A DNA stretch of 64,000 nucleotides from Vibrio cincinnatiensis DSM 19608 (GTDB lineage Bacteria; Pseudomonadota; Gammaproteobacteria; Enterobacterales; Vibrionaceae). How positions within the stretch are numbered: the stretch's first letter is position 1; every line of letters begins with the position of its first letter. Below the pieces are notes generated by a model. The model ran no database searches and had not been told where the DNA came from. It saw nothing but the letters and a program-made list of their open reading frames with translations. The stretch spans positions 62,001-126,000 of the forward strand of contig NZ_FUXB01000012.1 in NCBI RefSeq assembly GCF_900167345.1, written 5' to 3'. A program made the translations under genes and the position numbers. Positions 63,030 through 64,000 of this stretch are shown here, in pieces.

Positions 63030-64000
63030 ATGAAATTTAGCGCAGTGATTCTCGCCGCTGGCAAAGGCACTCGTATGCACTCCAATATTCCGAAAGTACT
63101 GCATACATTAGCTGGTAAACCCATGGCCAAACATGTGATCGATACCTGTCACGGATTAGGCGCACATAATATTCACCTTGTTTATGGGCATGGTGGAGAT
63201 CAGATGCAACAAGTGCTCTTGGATGAACCTGTTAATTGGGTACTGCAAGCGGAACAGCTTGGTACTGGTCATGCAGTTGACCAGGCATCAGAGCATTTTA
63301 GAGATGATGAAAAAATCTTAATTTTATATGGTGATGTTCCACTTATTTCAGAACAAACCATAGAAAGTTTACTAGAAGCGCAGCCCACAGGAGGCATTGC
63401 CTTATTGACGGTTGTGCTAGATAACCCAACAGGCTATGGGCGTATTGTTCGTAAAAATGGCCCAGTGGTTGCGATTGTTGAGCAAAAAGATGCGACAGAA
63501 GAACAAAAGCTCATTAAAGAAATTAATACCGGAGTGATGGTCGCCACAGGAGGGGACTTAAAGCGTTGGTTAGCGGGGTTGAACAATAACAATGCTCAAG
63601 GTGAATATTACCTGACGGATGTGATTGCGGCTGCCCACGATGAAGGCCGTGCGGTTGAAGCGGTACATCCTGTCAGTTCAATTGAAGTAGAAGGGGTTAA
63701 TGATCGTATTCAATTAGCTCGATTAGAGCGAGCTTTTCAAGCTCGACAAGCGAATAAACTGCTGGAACAAGGGGTGATGTTACGTGATCCCGCTCGCTTT
63801 GATCTTCGTGGCGAATTACAGTGTGGTACTGATGTTGAAATCGATGTGAATGTATTAATCGAAGGTCAGGTATCGATCGGTAATAATGTTACCATTGGTG
63901 CAGGATCTATTTTGAAAGACTGTGAAATTGACGACAATACCATTATTCGTCCTTACAGTGTGATTGAAGGAGCAACCGTTGGCGAAAACTGTACGGTAGG
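63030..64000 (+). CDS. glmU: Bifunctional GlcNAc-1-P uridyltransferase / GlcN-1-P acetyltransferase GlmU (C-terminus outside window)
   Basis: Makes UDP-GlcNAc for peptidoglycan and lipopolysaccharide. The first 323 codons are visible from ATG 63030 (AGGT 5 nt upstream); the family is about 455 aa. The uridyltransferase domain has [34 protein letters not shown] and LYGDVPLI, then [12 protein letters not shown]. After about residue 230 the left-handed beta-helix begins with hexapeptide repeats ([27 protein letters not shown]). The acetyltransferase active site is beyond the window. Confidence 0.97.
   Translation, partial: MKFSAVILAAGKGTRMHSNIPKVLHTLAGKPMAKHVIDTCHGLGAHNIHLVYGHGGDQMQQVLLDEPVNWVLQAEQLGTGHAVDQASEHFRDDEKILILYGDVPLISEQTIESLLEAQPTGGIALLTVVLDNPTGYGRIVRKNGPVVAIVEQKDATEEQKLIKEINTGVMVATGGDLKRWLAGLNNNNAQGEYYLTDVIAAAHDEGRAVEAVHPVSSIEVEGVNDRIQLARLERAFQARQANKLLEQGVMLRDPARFDLRGELQCGTDVEIDVNVLIEGQVSIGNNVTIGAGSILKDCEIDDNTIIRPYSVIEGATVGENCTV

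Overview
The window is the replication-origin region of the main chromosome of a gammaproteobacterium, almost certainly a member of the Vibrionaceae. The evidence is the gene order gyrB-recF-dnaN-dnaA // rpmH-rnpA-yidD-yidC-mnmE-mioC-oriC-mnmG-rsmG-parA-parB-atpIBEFHAGDC-glmU, close protein similarity to Vibrio proteins I know, the uspB-ftnA-uspA group, and ParB sites of the form NGTTNCACGTGAAACN. No rRNA gene, tRNA gene, CRISPR array, prophage or insertion sequence was found.

Layout, left to right. (1) 1-2510: ubiquinone genes (ubiJ fragment, ubiE) and rmuC. (2) 2664-12057: a complete L-arabinose module. araB-araD-araA, an unrecognised 176-aa gene and araC run leftward; araF-araG-araH (ABC importer) run rightward. 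The divergent control region has two pairs of AraC-like half-sites with 21-bp periodicity, and a CRP site. A chemoreceptor gene follows araH. (3) 14131-22551: housekeeping and stress genes (yhiN family, uspB, ftnA, uspA, a DMT transporter, rsmJ, asnC), a small H-NS-like protein lacking a DNA-binding domain, and an MFS drug pump divergent from a LysR regulator. (4) 22627-22754: one full-length ERIC element, then a M24B aminopeptidase P. (5) 24820-31110: thiC-thiE-thiF-thiS-thiG-thiH under a TPP riboswitch. Three ParB sites about 3.5 kb apart lie inside the MFS, thiH and thiE genes. (6) 31169-38524: a more accessory stretch with a fluoride-type CLC antiporter, a two-gene operon of a NifU-like scaffold and a GGGtGRT protein of unknown function, a MalS-like alpha-amylase, and avtA. 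(7) 38588-39864: ibpA with a heat-shock promoter, a GreA/GreB-like protein and a 37-aa basic protein. (8) 40202-64000: the origin core, chromosome partition genes and the ATP synthase operon, ending inside glmU.

How the genes work together. The arabinose module can import L-arabinose (AraFGH), convert it to D-xylulose-5-phosphate (AraA, AraB, AraD) and regulate itself through AraC and CRP. The thi operon makes the thiazole and pyrimidine halves of thiamine and joins them, under feedback by TPP. DnaA boxes upstream of dnaA and in oriC, the GATC-dense oriC, the sliding clamp and gyrase genes, and parA/parB with their nearby parS sites form the replication and segregation centre. The atp operon has a good sigma-70 promoter and an unusual hairpin leader, and it encodes an unusually short c subunit.

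The best candidates for undescribed biology are the NifU-like/GGGtGRT pair, the extra gene inside the arabinose operon, the H-NS-like oligomerisation-domain protein, the N-terminal domain fused to ThiE, and the atp leader hairpin. All functional calls rest on recognising sequence by eye; no database search was run.
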